Shown here piece after piece: positions 24,348 through 33,499 of a stretch of 64,000 bases of DNA. How positions within the stretch are numbered: position 1 is the stretch's first letter; every line of letters starts with the position of its first letter. The stretch is from NCBI GenBank assembly GCA_045542735.1, contig JAZQLQ010000011.1:1-64000 (forward strand). The letters run 5' to 3'. Made by a program: the position numbers and the translations under genes. The notes below the pieces were generated by a model. It was not told where the DNA came from, did not search any database, and saw only the letters and a list, made by a program, of their open reading frames with translations. This stretch comes from UBA2882 sp045542735. GTDB lineage: Bacteria > Bacillota > Clostridia > Lachnospirales > Lachnospiraceae.

Positions 24348-26183
24348 TTACACTTTAGAAAATTTCACTTTAAAAATTCTCGCAGAAAAAGGTGCCAGGT
24401 CAACGACCGCTCTTGCCGGTTTTCCATTGAACGCCTGAGGATAGGTATGATAATTATCATCCTCGGGCTTGGTATGCCCACCATAGCATTCCCAATCACT
24501 ATTTAACAATTCTACAATTTCTGCCCCTTCCCAAATGCCGAAGGTAAAATCCTTCCAAAACTGGTCTGACAGATTGAGTGCTGTGATAATAATCTCTCCG
24601 CCACCTTTTCTGGCGTATACATAGGTAGAAAACTGATCTGCATGTACCTCAAGCCATTCAAAGCATTCCGGATTGTACTCTCCTTGGTATAATGCTTTCT
24701 CTGTTTTATATAGTTTACATAACTCCATATAATAATGATGAAATGCATCATGGAAGGGATAGGTAGTCAATCCCCAATCCTGTTCTCTCTCCTCATCCCA
24801 CTCACGGAACTGTCCAATTTCATTTCCCATGAAATTCAGTTTCTTACCCGGATGGGTGTAAAAATAGGCATAAAACGCTTTGATTTGACGGCACTTATCC
24901 TCATACTGTCCCCACATCTTTTGGATAATAGTGGCTTTTCCATGTACAACCTCATCGTGGGATAAAGCAAGCATAAATAATTCCGAATAGAAATACTGCA
25001 TGGAAAAACTCAATTCATAATAATGTGCCGGTCTGTGGGAAGGCTCCAATTTAAAATATTCCAAGGTGTCATTCATAAAGCCCATATCCCATTTATAGTC
25101 AAAACCCAGTCCCTGATAAGTCACCGGTGCCGTTACCTTCAAAAAGTCCGTGGAATCCTCAGCAATCAAGATAGCCTGTGGGATTCTTTCATGAAGTCCG
25201 TAGTTCATACGCTTAATAAAGTTGACTGCGCAAGTGTTGACACCTCTGTCAGAATTACCCTGCCAGTAAATCATACGGCTGATGGCATCCATACGGAGTC
25301 CGTCAAAGTGGAACTCCTTCAGCCAATAGTAAGCACATGACTGTAAAAAGCTTGCTACTTCTCCTTTGGCATGATTAAAGTTATAGGTTCCCCATTCACT
25401 GTGTGCCACATCATTACTGGGAAACTCATAAAGTGCCGTCCCATCAAATTTGCCCAATCCATAACTGTCCATGGCAAAATGAACCGGCACAAAATCCAAA
25501 ATGACACCAATGTCATTCTGGTGACAACGGTCAATGAGGCGTTTTAACTGATCCGGTGTACCATATCGAGCCGTCGGTGCATAAAATCCGGTATTCTGAT
25601 ATCCCCAAGAGCAATCTGCCGGGTGTTCGCTTAGGGGCATAAATTCAATATACTGAAATCCATTTTCTTTAACATAAGCAATCAGTTCATCGGCAATCTC
25701 ATCAAAATCCATATAAGAAACTGCCATATCTTCATCCTCACCTCTGGGATGTTGCCGGAAGCTTGCCGGATAAAACTCGTAAATATTCATGGGACGGTCA
25801 TAATTTTTATCTCTCTTTTCCATCCATGCACTATCTGCAAACTTATAACCGTCCAAATCTGTAATAATGGAAGCCCAGTGGGGTCGTAATTCCATGGCAA
25901 AGCCGTAGGGATCACAATGTTCTACCCTTGTTTCATCCTTAGTATAGACCACATATTTGTACATCTGGCCGACTTTTGCATCCTCGATAAATGCCTGCCA
26001 CACGCCCTGCATTTCACAAGGGTACATATGGTATTCCTGCCAATCCGAAAATTCGCCTACCAGCTTCACGTCCTTGGCATTTGGTGCATAAACCCGAAAG
26101 GACACACCATCGTTTTCCACATGTGCACCAAAATATGTATAAGCATCAAAAGCTTCTCCTTTGTAAAACTCCCAACTGTTCAT
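24348..26183 (-). CDS. glgB: 1,4-alpha-glucan branching enzyme
   Basis: The 611-residue enzyme has an N-terminal CBM48 (about 18-95) and a GH13 barrel. It transfers glucan chains to create alpha-1,6 branches in glycogen. The catalytic Asp299 is in FDGLRMDAIS, the acid Glu342 in LIAEDST, and the third acid in ALSHDEVVHGK. A C-terminal beta domain closes the protein. The AGGGCGGAAG region precedes the ATG at 26183; an upstream in-frame ATG at 26210 would overlap a TAGACA palindrome and is less likely. It is divergent from a TetR-type regulator across about 150 bases. No other glg genes are in view. Confidence 0.95.
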   Translation of the reverse strand: MNSWEFYKGEAFDAYTYFGAHVENDGVSFRVYAPNAKDVKLVGEFSDWQEYHMYPCEMQGVWQAFIEDAKVGQMYKYVVYTKDETRVEHCDPYGFAMELRPHWASIITDLDGYKFADSAWMEKRDKNYDRPMNIYEFYPASFRQHPRGEDEDMAVSYMDFDEIADELIAYVKENGFQYIEFMPLSEHPADCSWGYQNTGFYAPTARYGTPDQLKRLIDRCHQNDIGVILDFVPVHFAMDSYGLGKFDGTALYEFPSNDVAHSEWGTYNFNHAKGEVASFLQSCAYYWLKEFHFDGLRMDAISRMIYWQGNSDRGVNTCAVNFIKRMNYGLHERIPQAILIAEDSTDFLKVTAPVTYQGLGFDYKWDMGFMNDTLEYFKLEPSHRPAHYYELSFSMQYFYSELFMLALSHDEVVHGKATIIQKMWGQYEDKCRQIKAFYAYFYTHPGKKLNFMGNEIGQFREWDEEREQDWGLTTYPFHDAFHHYYMELCKLYKTEKALYQGEYNPECFEWLEVHADQFSTYVYARKGGGEIIITALNLSDQFWKDFTFGIWEGAEIVELLNSDWECYGGHTKPEDDNYHTYPQAFNGKPARAVVDLAPFSARIFKVKFSKV

Positions 26184-26201
26184 GACTTCCGCCCTCTTTT
26201 C

Positions 26202-26304
26202 TAGACACATGTCTATTTGTATGTTACAATGATTCTACTTTTGTTTCAACCAACAATTATATAGCCAACAGACGACTAATAGACTTTTTTGTTTCAATTG
26301 TCTA
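26202..26304. promoter_or_regulatory. TAGACA/TGTCTA palindromes between glgB and the TetR-type gene
   Basis: TAGACA-ca-TGTCTA lies at 26202-26215, close to the glgB start. A wider pair, TAGAC (26280-26284) and GTCTA (26300-26304), lies before the regulator gene. Shared half-sites at both ends of a divergent interval are what an autoregulating TetR protein would bind. Confidence 0.5.
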
Positions 26305-26337
26305 TTTTTATTAGATTTCTATGGCAGAAAGGATTTT

Positions 26338-26904
26338 ATGGAAACAGATAGACGCATCCGACGTACAAAAGCTGCAATTAACACAGCATTTTTGAATTTA
26401 ATTTTAGAAAAAGAATTAAACAAAATTACCGTTAAAGAATTATGCGAAAAAGCAGATATAAATAAAAGCACTTTCTATTTACACTATCGTGATATTTATG
26501 ATTTGGCAGAGTTCTTCCAACAAAGCCTTGCAACAAAGATTTGTGCCATTGTATTGGAATATGATATTAAAGACTTGATTTCAAAGGCTCCCGAAATCTG
26601 GGATAGGGTATTGCATCTTAAACTAGATGATGGCAGTATTTCTCTTTCTCTTCACCATTCTACCTTTAACTATATGACCGAAGCAATCAGTAATCAGGTA
26701 TTGAATGCAATACAAGAAAAAATTGCCACTTCCATTTCTCCCCAAAATGAGGAACAGCAGTACGTTTATCGCGTGTTTACAACATTTATTATAAGTGGTT
26801 TTCTGGGAACTCTTCGTACCTTTGATCCTAAAGAACTCCACGAAAAGCATGCATTTCAGATAATTTCTACCGGTCTTGAAAATGGATTAAAGCTGGGATA
26901 TTAA
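26338..26904 (+). CDS. TetR/AcrR-family transcriptional regulator
   Basis: The 188-residue protein has a TetR-type N-terminal helix-turn-helix: DRRIRRTKAAINTAFLNLI, then ITVKELCEKADINKSTFYLHY with the family's typical STFYxHY motif. The C-terminal ligand domain resembles the TetR_C_33-like group common in Clostridia. The only plus-strand gene in this stretch, it is divergent from glgB with shared palindromes between them, so it may control itself and glgB. Its ligand is unknown. A strong bidirectional terminator overlaps its stop. Confidence 0.9.
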   Translation: METDRRIRRTKAAINTAFLNLILEKELNKITVKELCEKADINKSTFYLHYRDIYDLAEFFQQSLATKICAIVLEYDIKDLISKAPEIWDRVLHLKLDDGSISLSLHHSTFNYMTEAISNQVLNAIQEKIATSISPQNEEQQYVYRVFTTFIISGFLGTLRTFDPKELHEKHAFQIISTGLENGLKLGY

Positions 26905-26917
26905 GTATCCCAGCTTT
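26889..26917. terminator. Bidirectional terminator between convergent genes
   Basis: AAAGCTGGGATA (26889-26900) and TATCCCAGCTTT (26906-26917) form a perfect 12-base-pair stem that includes the regulator's last codons and stop. It separates the TetR-type gene from the RACo-like gene. Confidence 0.75.
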
Positions 26918-26930
26918 ACCTATCATCCGC

Positions 26931-28376
26931 TCATTTGTCACAGCTCAGCCCTATATGGTTTGCATAATTTTCTCCAAATAACTCCTCTTCTGCCAAATTA
27001 ATAGGTATTATATTTATTTCAATTGCCTTCTCTGCTCCCGTCATCAATTGATGTGCATACACTGCCGCTCCAACCAATGCTGTATTGCCACAAGCTATTG
27101 TTTTCTTTTCCAAAGAATGGGGAAGCAAACCAATTGTCACCGCTGCATGTACATCCAGGTAATAACCGAATCCACCTGCCAAATATACGTTTTTAATCTG
27201 TTCTTCCGTAATACCTGCCTTTTGCATCAACACTTCTATTCCTGTATGGACTGCTGCCTTCGCCAACTGCAGATTCCGTATCTGTTGCTGTGATATATGC
27301 ATCTTGCGCTCATCGCAGGGAATCAACACACCATGTTCAAAGTATTCATCACTCAGGGTGCCATTTTCATCTATCATACCCTTTTCAAATAGCCATGCCA
27401 ACACCGCAACCATGTCACTTCCAAAGAATCCGGTTCCCGCATCGCCTTCAAAGGCCGGCCCTGCTGCCGTGGCTGTACATATACCACCTCTTTTATCATA
27501 TAATACCAGTTCTGCGTTGGTACCAAGGTCAATAAACAATTGATACTCACCATTTTGATCTATGGCTTTGCCGGATTGCTTTGTCATATGATGAACAGCC
27601 AACAATCCTGCCATAATATCTGCTCCTACAAAGGCTGATATGCCCGGCATAATGATGGTTTTAATGCCTGCAATCTCTGTGATTACTTTCCTCAATGTAT
27701 AAGGCTTAAAAGGTGCTTTAGCCAAGCCTTCCACCGGATACTCCATCAGTAAATGAATCATCGTCGTATTGGCTGCCACAATCATCAAATCCGACGCTTT
27801 GTCACGGTTCAGATATCGAATTCCTTCTGTCAGCTGTGAACGGACCAAGGTGGCCAATTCCTCTGCTTTGCCTTCCAAGGAAGCTTCCATTCTGGAAAGT
27901 ACGTCTGCCCCATAGATTCTCTGATCATTGACTGCCTTATATGTATCTACAATACTTCCATCACATTTCTTTCGCTTTTCTATGACAATCGTTGTTGTCC
28001 CGATATCTGCCACCAAAAAGAAGCCCTGCATATCCAATTTCCAGCCCGCTTCTATTTTCCCTGCAACAGCATCAGGCTTTGTTTCACTTGACAATACGAT
28101 TTCACAATCCTGATCAGGCTTTGTCATACACGCCAGACGGTATCCCTGTCGCAATTCTTCTACTGTCAGTTTTTGACGCTCAGTAGCTTGCGGCAAGGGT
28201 GCGCCTTTGACAAATTGCACTTTACATCTGCCGCAAGTACCCTTTCCATTACAGGACGCCGGCAATGAAAATCCTGCTTTTTTACATAACAAAAGTAAGC
28301 TTTCTCCTTTGGTAAAAGAAAGCTTACTCATCACATTGTTATTCTGATCTCGCATCACCAGTGTGCCATCTGCCAT
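26931..28376 (-). CDS. RACo-like 2Fe-2S/ASKHA protein (DUF4445, corrinoid activation type)
   Basis: The 481-residue protein has an N-terminal 2Fe-2S ferredoxin domain with CNGKGTCGRC plus a later cysteine in LACMT (residues about 5-95). An ASKHA ATPase-like region follows (VADIGTTTIVIE, FIDLGTNAELVL, YLAGGFG), as in reductive activators of corrinoid proteins. Such proteins use ATP to return inactive Co(II) corrinoid to Co(I) in methyltransferase systems. No corrinoid protein or methyltransferase gene lies nearby, so its partner is unknown. The start is 13 bases downstream of a short DUF4250 gene. Confidence 0.88.
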   Translation of the reverse strand: MADGTLVMRDQNNNVMSKLSFTKGESLLLLCKKAGFSLPASCNGKGTCGRCKVQFVKGAPLPQATERQKLTVEELRQGYRLACMTKPDQDCEIVLSSETKPDAVAGKIEAGWKLDMQGFFLVADIGTTTIVIEKRKKCDGSIVDTYKAVNDQRIYGADVLSRMEASLEGKAEELATLVRSQLTEGIRYLNRDKASDLMIVAANTTMIHLLMEYPVEGLAKAPFKPYTLRKVITEIAGIKTIIMPGISAFVGADIMAGLLAVHHMTKQSGKAIDQNGEYQLFIDLGTNAELVLYDKRGGICTATAAGPAFEGDAGTGFFGSDMVAVLAWLFEKGMIDENGTLSDEYFEHGVLIPCDERKMHISQQQIRNLQLAKAAVHTGIEVLMQKAGITEEQIKNVYLAGGFGYYLDVHAAVTIGLLPHSLEKKTIACGNTALVGAAVYAHQLMTGAEKAIEINIIPINLAEEELFGENYANHIGLSCDK

Positions 28377-28392
28377 TTTCTCATCGCCTTTG

Positions 28393-28566
28393 TTATACGA
28401 ATTGATTTATCTCTTCGTTATAAACATAACCGATTCCGGACAGTTTATCAAGCACAGACTGTTTTTCTACATCCTCTCCATCACATAAATCATCCAGATT
28501 TTTGTAATAATCTCTCAGCTTCAAATTAATAAAACTAAGTAGCATCACAGGATCATTCGGTATCAT
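28393..28566 (-). CDS. DUF4250 small protein
   Basis: A 57-residue protein opening MIPNDPVMLLSFINLKL and ending NEEINQFV, the pattern of DUF4250 proteins found in Clostridia. It is acidic and helical, with no membrane segment. The start codon overlaps the htrA-like stop as ATGA and has a GAGAGG site inside the end of that gene. The RACo-like gene follows 16 bases later. Tight packing implies one transcript. Function is unknown. Confidence 0.88.
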   Translation of the reverse strand: MIPNDPVMLLSFINLKLRDYYKNLDDLCDGEDVEKQSVLDKLSGIGYVYNEEINQFV

Positions 28567-29906
28567 TTTCTCTGCCTCTCTTCTGCTCTATCCAAAGAAA
28601 CCACAACTACCTTTTCTTGATAACCGCCATCTTCCGCCGCGCGCTCAATGGTCAGTTCTACGGTTTCTCCGGCTTTATAGTATTGTAATATGCCTTTTAA
28701 TTCATCATAATCCGAAATACTGCTTCCGTCAAATTTTGTAATAATATCACCTTTTTGTAAGCCGGCATTATCTGCCGCACTACCTTCATCAGTACCCAGG
28801 ACATAAACACCGCGGGGTATATTGTACATTTCTGATATATCGGCAGACACATTCTGGCAGGAAATTCCCAGATACCCCTGTTCTTCTTCAGCCACAACGT
28901 CTCTTGTCTCACGAAGCATCAACTCTTCTAAAATCGGTTGTGCCGTTGTAATCGGGATAGCATAACACATACCTTCTACCTGAGTAGATGCAAATTTGGA
29001 AGAATTAATACCAATGACTTCGCCCTGCATATTTAATAATGCGCCACCACTGTTCCCCGGATTTATTGCCGCGTCCGTCTGAATCAATTTTGTACTGATA
29101 TCATCAATGGTCACTTCACGGTCCTTTGCACTGACAATACCGGTTGTCACGCTCTGTCCATAACCCAAGGCATTACCAATGGCAACCACTTGGTCTCCAA
29201 CTTTTAATTCATCAGAGTCACCCAACTTGGCAATGGCTATGTTTGCTTTTGTTTCTGCATTCAAATCATCCAATTCCACTGCAATAATTGCAAGATCGTT
29301 GGAAGCATCTGTTCCCTTAATCTTCGCAGATACTACCTCTTCTTCATCATCACCAAAGCACACCGATAATTCATCAGAACCACTGACCACATGGTTGTTG
29401 GTGGCAATCAGAAGTTCTGTTTCATTTTGTCCGATAATAATCCCACTGCCTGCACTGGTAGCCTCATATTCCATCCTACCAAACATACTGATCATTTCCT
29501 CTACCCCTGTATTGGTAATGGAAACAATGGATGGCATACTCACCTCTACAATTTCAGAAATCCCCATTCCTCCTTCGGTCTGGACCATGGGGGTGGCTGG
29601 TGTTGCGGGAAGCTGTACTTCTCCGATTATATCCTCTTTTGTACTTACTTCCACAGTTGTATCCAGATCCTTTACCTCTGTAACTCCCGAAGCCTTCACT
29701 ATTCCTACAAAAATTAGGGATGCTGCAAGACCAAAGGAAATACCACATGCAAAAAATGTTCCCACTTTTCTTGCCAAAGAATCCGATTTTTTCTTTTTCT
29801 TATCCTTATTTCCTTCCGTCGCTTGATTTATATTCGGTACTGCGCCGTACTCATTTACAGGACTATACTCATGATTTTGGTTATTGGGATATTCTCCATA
29901 CATCAT
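28563..29906 (-). CDS. HtrA/DegP-type membrane-anchored serine protease
   Basis: A 447-residue protein with a Lys-rich cytosolic N-terminus, one transmembrane helix (about 48-70), a trypsin-like domain and a C-terminal PDZ domain (about 340-435). The catalytic triad is His172 (NNHVV), Asp204 (SNDLAII) and Ser286 (PGNSGGAL). It degrades misfolded proteins outside the membrane. The start has a GGAGAG site; two adjacent ATGs are possible. The stop overlaps the DUF4250 start. The neighbour upstream is a metallo-hydrolase gene on the same strand. Confidence 0.95.
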   Translation of the reverse strand: MMYGEYPNNQNHEYSPVNEYGAVPNINQATEGNKDKKKKKSDSLARKVGTFFACGISFGLAASLIFVGIVKASGVTEVKDLDTTVEVSTKEDIIGEVQLPATPATPMVQTEGGMGISEIVEVSMPSIVSITNTGVEEMISMFGRMEYEATSAGSGIIIGQNETELLIATNNHVVSGSDELSVCFGDDEEEVVSAKIKGTDASNDLAIIAVELDDLNAETKANIAIAKLGDSDELKVGDQVVAIGNALGYGQSVTTGIVSAKDREVTIDDISTKLIQTDAAINPGNSGGALLNMQGEVIGINSSKFASTQVEGMCYAIPITTAQPILEELMLRETRDVVAEEEQGYLGISCQNVSADISEMYNIPRGVYVLGTDEGSAADNAGLQKGDIITKFDGSSISDYDELKGILQYYKAGETVELTIERAAEDGGYQEKVVVVSLDRAEERQRK

Positions 29907-29964
29907 TCAAAACTCTCCTTCCATGCTGTCTATACCGTAAGCATACGATGAATTTGTTATGGAA

Positions 29965-30741
29965 TTATGTTTGTTTTGTGAAAAAACTGTGTTCGCAGAT
30001 TTTTGTGGCCGATAAAGCCCTTGCTTCATCCGCTTTGCAATGGGCAATGTAGCGGTCCACCATGTCATAATCATCCCACATGTGCATGGGATACATTGTC
30101 TGAACCGGTATATTTCCCAAAAAGTAATCCGCTCCAAGAAAATACGCCTCACCAAGCCTTGGATCAAGAGGTAAAAATGCAGCGTCTATCACTTCCACCG
30201 TTTCCTTTTCCAACCATTCCTTTAAATATTGTATCTCTGTCTGATATCCTTGTTCCTGCGAACGGTTAAATTCCTCTGTTTCACCACTCCAATGCCACAG
30301 ATTAAGATCTCCTGCATGGAAAATACAACCTTCTGCAGTTTGCACGCAAAAAGCGACACCTGCGTCAGTTGACTTTAAGGTGTGTATTTTGATGCTGTTT
30401 CTTTCATTCTCCTGCCCGGGCGCGGATATAGGCAATTCCAAGGTTGTATGGGGCTGCATCCGGATAATTTTATCCTTTACTCCCGGATCAATCCCATGCC
30501 GTTCCAAATACCGGTCTGTAAATTTGATATCGTTGCCGAAAATATAAGAAACACCACCGGGATGATTTTCCAACTCAAATACCCGGAAAGAGAAGTGATC
30601 CTTATGCTTATGACTTGCAAAAATAATCAACGGTTTATCCGTAGGAAAAGCCGGCAGCTTTCCTTTAAAATAATCAAAAAGTAAAGTTGCCGACTCTGTT
30701 TCTACCAGGAATCCGCTATGATATATATAGCTTACCTTCAT
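29965..30741 (-). CDS. MBL-fold metallo-hydrolase
   Basis: The 258-residue protein is a short metallo-beta-lactamase-fold hydrolase with HKHKDH (HxHxDH) near residue 55 and later ligands FHAGDLNLWHW and MYPMHMWDD. The UlaG/YfiT-like pattern suggests hydrolysis of a phosphodiester or lactone, but no substrate can be assigned. The frame is open to 30798, inside clpB, but an AAAGGAG site 5 bases before the ATG at 30741 sets the start. It lies 28 bases after clpB. Confidence 0.88.
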   Translation of the reverse strand: MKVSYIYHSGFLVETESATLLFDYFKGKLPAFPTDKPLIIFASHKHKDHFSFRVFELENHPGGVSYIFGNDIKFTDRYLERHGIDPGVKDKIIRMQPHTTLELPISAPGQENERNSIKIHTLKSTDAGVAFCVQTAEGCIFHAGDLNLWHWSGETEEFNRSQEQGYQTEIQYLKEWLEKETVEVIDAAFLPLDPRLGEAYFLGADYFLGNIPVQTMYPMHMWDDYDMVDRYIAHCKADEARALSATKICEHSFFTKQT

Positions 30742-30769
30742 CATTTCTCCTTTTCTTGCCGTAAAAGTC

Positions 30770-33352
30770 CTATTTCTTCTTTGCGACAAGGCTGTCATTT
30801 TCTACATCAATGAGGATTGCGTCTCCAATTGCCACCTGATCTGACAAAATCAGTTTGGCTACGGCTGTTTCCACATACTTTTGAATGTAGCGTTTAAGTG
30901 GTCTTGCTCCATAAACAGGATCATAACCGTTTTCAACAATATATGTCTTGGCTGCTTCTGTACATTTTAGTTGCAATTCCTTTTCTGACAGACGTTTATT
31001 CAAATCCTCAAGAATCAAATCAATAATACCACCAATGTTATCTTTTGTCAGTGGCTTAAAGAGAATTGTTTCGTCCAAACGATTCAAAAACTCCGGTCTG
31101 AAATGGGCACGCAGTTCATTCATAACCGCTTCCTCTGCTCCGTTGCTGATATCACCGTTTTCATCGATACCTTCTAACAGATAGTGCGCGCCAATATTGG
31201 AGGTCATAATCAGAATGGTGTTTTTAAAATCTACGGTTCTGCCCAGGGAATCTGTGATTCTACCATCATCCAGCACCTGCAATAATACATTGAATACATC
31301 AGGATGTGCCTTTTCAACCTCATCAAACAACACAACCGAATAGGGCTTTCTGCGTACTGCCTCCGTCAACTGACCGCCTTCCTCATATCCTACATACCCG
31401 GGAGGCGCTCCAATCAATCGGGATACGGAATATTTCTCCATATACTCGCTCATATCAATACGCACCATATTAGATTCATCATCAAACAATGCCTGTGCCA
31501 AAGTCTTGGCAAGCTCCGTTTTACCTACACCGGTCGGTCCCAAAAACAGGAAGGACCCGATAGGCTTAGAAGGGTCTTTTATCCCTGCCTTGGAGCGCAT
31601 AATTGCTTCTGACACCTTTGTCACGCCTTCATCCTGACCGATGACTCTCTTGTGAAGTTCTTCATCCAAATGTAAGGTTTTGTTTCTTTCACTTTCTGTC
31701 AGTTTTGCCACAGGGATGCCCGTCCAACGGGAGATAATCTTGGCAATCTCATCTTCATCTACACTTTCGTGTACCAGACTCCGATCCGCCTCTTTACTCT
31801 TTTGCTCTTCATGTTCCAATTCTTTTTTCATAGCAGGCAACTTTCCATAGCTAAGCTCTGCTGCCTTCTCCAGATTTCCCTCTCGTGTGGCAATCTGGAT
31901 CTCATTGTTGATACTCTCAATATCCTCACGAAGCTTTTGCAATTTCTCTACACTGCTTTTCTCATTTTCCCATGTGGCCTTCTGAATTGCAAAATCATCC
32001 TTTAACTCCGCCAATTCCTTTTGTAAATCTGAAAGTCTTTCCTTAGAAATTCGGTCATCCTCTTTTTTTAATGCCGCTTCTTCAATCTCCATCTGCATAA
32101 TCCGACGATTCATCTCATCCAATTCCGTAGGCATGGAATCCAGTTCTGTTTTAATCAGCGCACAGGCTTCATCCACCAAATCAATGGCTTTGTCCGGCAA
32201 GAAGCGGTCGGTAATATATCTGTTGGAAAGGACTGCCGCACTAACCAAAGCATTGTCCAGTATCTTCACACCATGGAAGACCTCATATCGTTCCTTTAAA
32301 CCACGGAGGATAGAAATAGTATCCTCTACCGTCGGCTCATCTACTGTCACAGGCTGGAAGCGGCGTTCCAGTGCCTGATCCTTCTCTATATACTGTCTAT
32401 ATTCATCCAAGGTCGTAGCACCGATACAGTGAAGTTCACCTCTGGCAAGCATGGGTTTTAACATATTGCCTGCATCTAGTGCTCCATCAGTCTTACCTGC
32501 GCCCACAATCGTATGCAATTCGTCCACAAATAAGATAATCTGTCCATCGCTATTTTTTACATCATCCAGTACTGCTTTCAAACGTTCCTCAAACTCACCG
32601 CGGTATTTAGCTCCTGCCACCAATGCACCCATATCCAAGGAGAAAATCTTTTTATCCTTTAAACTCTGAGGCACATCTCCTCTGACAATACGTTGTGCCA
32701 AACCTTCTACCACTGCAGTTTTACCTACACCGGGTTCACCAATTAAGACAGGATTGTTTTTAGTCTTTCTGGAGAGAATCCGGATGACATTGCGTATTTC
32801 ACTATCTCTGCCAATAACCGGATCGAGTTTCTGTCTCTTAGCCTTTTCAACCAAATCTTCACCGTATTTAGCCAAGGTATCATAGGTTGCCTCCGGATTA
32901 TCACTGGTGACACGCTGGTTCCCTCTGACTGTAGACAATGCCTGTAAGAAGCGCTCTCTGGTGATACTGTATTCCTTCATCATATCTTTGGTGGCTGTAT
33001 TGGCATTTTTCAACATGGATAAAAATAAATGCTCTACAGACACGTATTCATCACCCATTGCCTTTGCCTCATCCTCGGCTGCTACCAGCGCCTTATTGAA
33101 TGCCTGGCCCATGTACACCTGACCGCCTTGTACCTTAACACGTTTTTCAACAAGAGCTTTTGCATAGTTTACAAAATGTTCGGTGTTAATTTCCATCTTT
33201 TCAATCAATTTTAAAATCAAGCTGTCTTCTATGGAAAGTAGGGATACCAGCAAATGTTCCTGCTCAATTTCCTGATTTCCATACTCATAAGCCAGTTTTT
33301 CACAACCATTGATAGCTTCGATTGACTTTTGTGTAAATTTTGAAATATTCAT
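30770..33352 (-). CDS. clpB: Chaperone ClpB (AAA+ disaggregase)
   Basis: The 860-residue hexameric disaggregase has an N-terminal Clp repeat domain (1-145), AAA1 with GEPGVGKTA, a coiled-coil middle domain (about 405-530) and AAA2 with GPTGVGKTE. It rescues aggregated proteins with DnaK. The length and middle domain rule out ClpC and ClpA. It is preceded by a perfect CIRCE element over its promoter, so HrcA should repress it until heat or protein stress. Confidence 0.97.
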   Translation of the reverse strand: MNISKFTQKSIEAINGCEKLAYEYGNQEIEQEHLLVSLLSIEDSLILKLIEKMEINTEHFVNYAKALVEKRVKVQGGQVYMGQAFNKALVAAEDEAKAMGDEYVSVEHLFLSMLKNANTATKDMMKEYSITRERFLQALSTVRGNQRVTSDNPEATYDTLAKYGEDLVEKAKRQKLDPVIGRDSEIRNVIRILSRKTKNNPVLIGEPGVGKTAVVEGLAQRIVRGDVPQSLKDKKIFSLDMGALVAGAKYRGEFEERLKAVLDDVKNSDGQIILFVDELHTIVGAGKTDGALDAGNMLKPMLARGELHCIGATTLDEYRQYIEKDQALERRFQPVTVDEPTVEDTISILRGLKERYEVFHGVKILDNALVSAAVLSNRYITDRFLPDKAIDLVDEACALIKTELDSMPTELDEMNRRIMQMEIEEAALKKEDDRISKERLSDLQKELAELKDDFAIQKATWENEKSSVEKLQKLREDIESINNEIQIATREGNLEKAAELSYGKLPAMKKELEHEEQKSKEADRSLVHESVDEDEIAKIISRWTGIPVAKLTESERNKTLHLDEELHKRVIGQDEGVTKVSEAIMRSKAGIKDPSKPIGSFLFLGPTGVGKTELAKTLAQALFDDESNMVRIDMSEYMEKYSVSRLIGAPPGYVGYEEGGQLTEAVRRKPYSVVLFDEVEKAHPDVFNVLLQVLDDGRITDSLGRTVDFKNTILIMTSNIGAHYLLEGIDENGDISNGAEEAVMNELRAHFRPEFLNRLDETILFKPLTKDNIGGIIDLILEDLNKRLSEKELQLKCTEAAKTYIVENGYDPVYGARPLKRYIQKYVETAVAKLILSDQVAIGDAILIDVENDSLVAKKK

Positions 33353-33429
33353 AATGTAGTACCCCTTTCTGTTTGTATATATCTTTGCAAACTATTCAAA
33401 CTATTTTTTGCATATTTGAATCTATTTAT

Positions 33430-33458
33430 GTTATAGCACACAAAATTAGCACTCGCAA
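33430..33458 (-). promoter_or_regulatory. Predicted sigma-A promoter of clpB
   Basis: Minus-strand TTGCGA and TATAAC hexamers are separated by 17 bases. The -35 hexamer lies inside the CIRCE operator, so HrcA binding would block polymerase directly. Confidence 0.7.
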
Positions 33459-33472
33459 GCGACGAGTGCTAA
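33446..33472. promoter_or_regulatory. CIRCE operator (HrcA binding site)
   Basis: TTAGCACTC and GAGTGCTAA flank a 9-base spacer, an exact match to the consensus CIRCE element. Its position, about 95-120 bases before clpB, places the chaperone under class I heat-shock control. The palindrome is symmetric, so it could also act on other starts, but none is obvious on the plus strand. Confidence 0.95.
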
Positions 33473-33499
33473 TAATTTTCTAAACTTTTTATAAACTTG

